Shown here in pieces: positions 5,955-6,980 of a stretch of 6,980 nucleotides of DNA. A program made the position numbers and the translations under genes. Within the stretch, counting starts at the first letter, position 1. The number at the start of each line of letters is the position of its first letter. The notes beneath the pieces are model-generated. The model worked only from the letters and a program-made list of their open reading frames with translations. It made no database searches and was not told where the DNA came from. Source of the DNA: JADFOB01 sp964651325 (GTDB lineage: Bacteria > Planctomycetota > Phycisphaerae > UBA1845). The stretch is from assembly GCA_964651325.1 (NCBI GenBank), contig CAZYXP010000191.1, positions 1 to 6,980 of the forward strand. Reading direction: 5' to 3'.

Positions 5955-6650
5955 TTAGCCTCCCTCCGCCGTCCGGTGGACCGACGCGATTTGCCGCGAG
6001 CGATCGTCCTGAGTGGTGGGCCCGGCCGGTCCCTCGCCCTGGTAATAGGGATACTCCGGAAGCCAACTGCCCAGCCACTGCACATAGGAAATGATGGACA
6101 TGCCGCGTTTGTTGGGATAGCCCTCGTCATCGAAAAACCAGCCGTACCGAGGCATGACGGACGTGGGTGAGACGTTGCGCGGGTCGTGAAAATGAGCCAC
6201 GTGCCAGTCGTTGCTGTGCCGCGCGGCTTCCCGAATCAAGTCCGGACCAACGCGCCGCGTGCCGAACAGCACGGGGCGTTGCAAGACGTTTTGATACTCC
6301 CGCGCGTGAGAAACCGGCCCCCATCGAATGTTTTCGTTGGAGACGGGGCGGATTTGCTGGCTGTGGCAATGCCAGCAAGCCTCGGCCACGTAGACTTGGT
6401 GCCCGAGGTCCAAGGCTTGGGCGAAGGAGGTCTCGGTCACGCCATCGGGAAAATGCTCGGCGAATTGTTTGGGGAATCGTTCCGCCAACTCGACGAACTC
6501 GTGGGTCAGTCCGTCGGCGACCAGATCCTCGAGCGTCTGCTCCGGCTGATCCAAGTAGATTGTCCAGGGCAGCAGCCCCATAACGAGAAACGCGATCACG
6601 AAGAAGAGCAACCCCGCGATCAGAAACACTCCGGCTTTCGATTCAAACAT
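5955..6650 (-). CDS. ccoO: cbb3-type cytochrome c oxidase subunit II (CcoO/FixO)
   Basis: Membrane-anchored monohaem cytochrome c that passes electrons to the haem-copper core of CcoN. The 231 residues start with an N-terminal anchor helix (about 8-28, GVFLIAGLLFFVIAFLVMGL), followed by a periplasmic cytochrome domain. The haem site is C92-W-H-C95-H96, followed by the CcoO-typical SQQIRPV. RRVGPDL, DWHVAHF and SVMPRYGW follow, where M166 is the expected sixth haem ligand. The stretch from the helix end to the haem motif (residues 28-92) is about twice as long as in the proteobacterial CcoO sequences I know. It contains a charged, probably helical insert (EFVELAERFPKQFAEHF). Start ATG 6650 is 45 nt after ccoN, with AAGGA 11 nt upstream. 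ccoN upstream and two small membrane-protein genes downstream place it in one operon. Confidence 0.95.
   Translation of the reverse strand: MFESKAGVFLIAGLLFFVIAFLVMGLLPWTIYLDQPEQTLEDLVADGLTHEFVELAERFPKQFAEHFPDGVTETSFAQALDLGHQVYVAEACWHCHSQQIRPVSNENIRWGPVSHAREYQNVLQRPVLFGTRRVGPDLIREAARHSNDWHVAHFHDPRNVSPTSVMPRYGWFFDDEGYPNKRGMSIISYVQWLGSWLPEYPYYQGEGPAGPTTQDDRSRQIASVHRTAEGG
5959..5967 (-). promoter_or_regulatory. Strong ribosome binding site at the end of ccoO
   Basis: GGAGGGAGG on the minus strand lies within the last codons of ccoO and 5 nt before ATG 5953. It decides the start of the 114-residue two-helix protein over the longer open frame. Confidence 0.75.
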
Positions 6651-6695
6651 CGCTTCGCGTATCCTTGATGCTTTTGCAAGCGTTTGCCAACAAGC

Positions 6696-6980
6696 CTACG
6701 CCGTCGCCACGGGATCGGGCAGGGCGTCGGCAGGTCCATAGCCGGGCTCCACGGTTCGCTTGTGTTTGGCGGTCATGATGATGTTGGCCACGAACAGGAA
6801 CTGCCCCACGATCATCGCCGTGCCCGCCAGCGTTCGGGTAAACCAGAACGGCACGGAAAACGTGAGCGACGCCTCCCACGGGGCCAAGTCGCGCCAGGAA
6901 AAGCCCTGAATCAGTCCGGCAATCATCAGATCGAAAAACATCACAAACATGCCGAGCCCCGTCAGCCAGAAATGCCACGC
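6696..6980 (-). CDS. ccoN: cbb3-type cytochrome c oxidase subunit I (CcoN/FixN), C-terminal part only
   Basis: Catalytic subunit reducing O2 at the haem b3-CuB centre in the inner membrane. Only the last 94 residues are inside the window; the open frame continues past the right edge with no start. The visible part starts WHFWLTGLG, matching the penultimate-helix HFWxxxIG region of CcoN, then MIAGLIQGFSWRD, which corresponds to the family's AGxxQGxxWR. A last helix follows (FWFTRTLAGTAMIVGQFLFVANIIM), then a cytoplasmic tail ending DPVATA. The haem and copper ligands lie upstream, outside the window, so activity cannot be judged. Identification also rests on ccoO following 45 nt downstream. 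Confidence 0.92.
   Translation of the reverse strand, partial: AWHFWLTGLGMFVMFFDLMIAGLIQGFSWRDLAPWEASLTFSVPFWFTRTLAGTAMIVGQFLFVANIIMTAKHKRTVEPGYGPADALPDPVATA

Noticed and set aside
5567..6094. 175-codon plus-strand open frame
   Set aside because: It is antisense to ccoO and the small membrane-protein genes, which have good ribosome binding sites and spacing.
5954..6130. N-terminal extension of the two-helix protein to ATG 6130
   Set aside because: The extension lies within ccoO in another frame, is Arg/Pro-rich, and is made unnecessary by the strong ribosome binding site before ATG 5953.
1..6980. CRISPR, tRNA, IS element or phage signals
   Set aside because: I saw no regularly spaced direct repeats, tRNA-like cloverleaf, transposase motif or phage gene on either strand by eye.

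Overview
The window is GC-rich and every gene I can support lies on the minus strand, so it reads from right to left. It has two parts. The right two thirds (about 2564-6980) is the 3' portion of a cbb3-type cytochrome c oxidase operon. The left third (1-2351) holds two unrelated-looking amide hydrolases. The organism is a bacterium using a high-affinity haem-copper oxidase. A planctomycete or other PVC-group member is my tentative guess, from the unusual cbb3 gene order and divergent small membrane proteins. This is inference only: no rRNA or other phylogenetic marker is present.

Right to left, the oxidase operon runs: ccoN (catalytic subunit I, only the last 94 residues visible); ccoO (membrane-anchored monohaem cytochrome c); a 114-residue protein with two membrane segments; a 54-residue protein with one membrane segment; a UreH/DsbD_2-type (annotated TauE/SafE) polytopic protein carrying HCIGMCGG and NGFLPCGP motifs; and a CcoI/FixI-type copper P1B-ATPase. 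Junctions are tight. There is a 1-nt gap after ccoO, an 8-nt overlap, a TTGA start/stop overlap and a 12-nt gap before ccoI, so the genes are probably co-transcribed and partly translationally coupled. ccoN and ccoO make the oxidase core. CcoI, and possibly the UreH-like protein, supply copper for its CuB site. The two small proteins sit where ccoQ and ccoP would be expected, but neither has a CXXCH haem motif. No dihaem CcoP, CcoG, CcoH or CcoS is seen here.

After a 212-nt gap holding a GC-rich hairpin and a possible promoter comes a nitrilase-superfamily carbon-nitrogen hydrolase (273 aa, closest in look to N-carbamoylputrescine amidase). Its usual catalytic lysine position holds methionine. 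After a further 149-nt gap with a small hairpin and a weak promoter candidate comes an exported M20D-family metallo-amidohydrolase that runs off the left edge, probably lacking only its last few dozen residues.

I found no tRNA, rRNA, CRISPR array, transposon or phage gene. No gene-free stretch exceeds about 300 nt. The points most worth a second look are the CcoP-less gene order with two unassigned small membrane proteins, the copper ATPase without an HMA domain and with HV in place of HP, and the Lys-to-Met change in the nitrilase.
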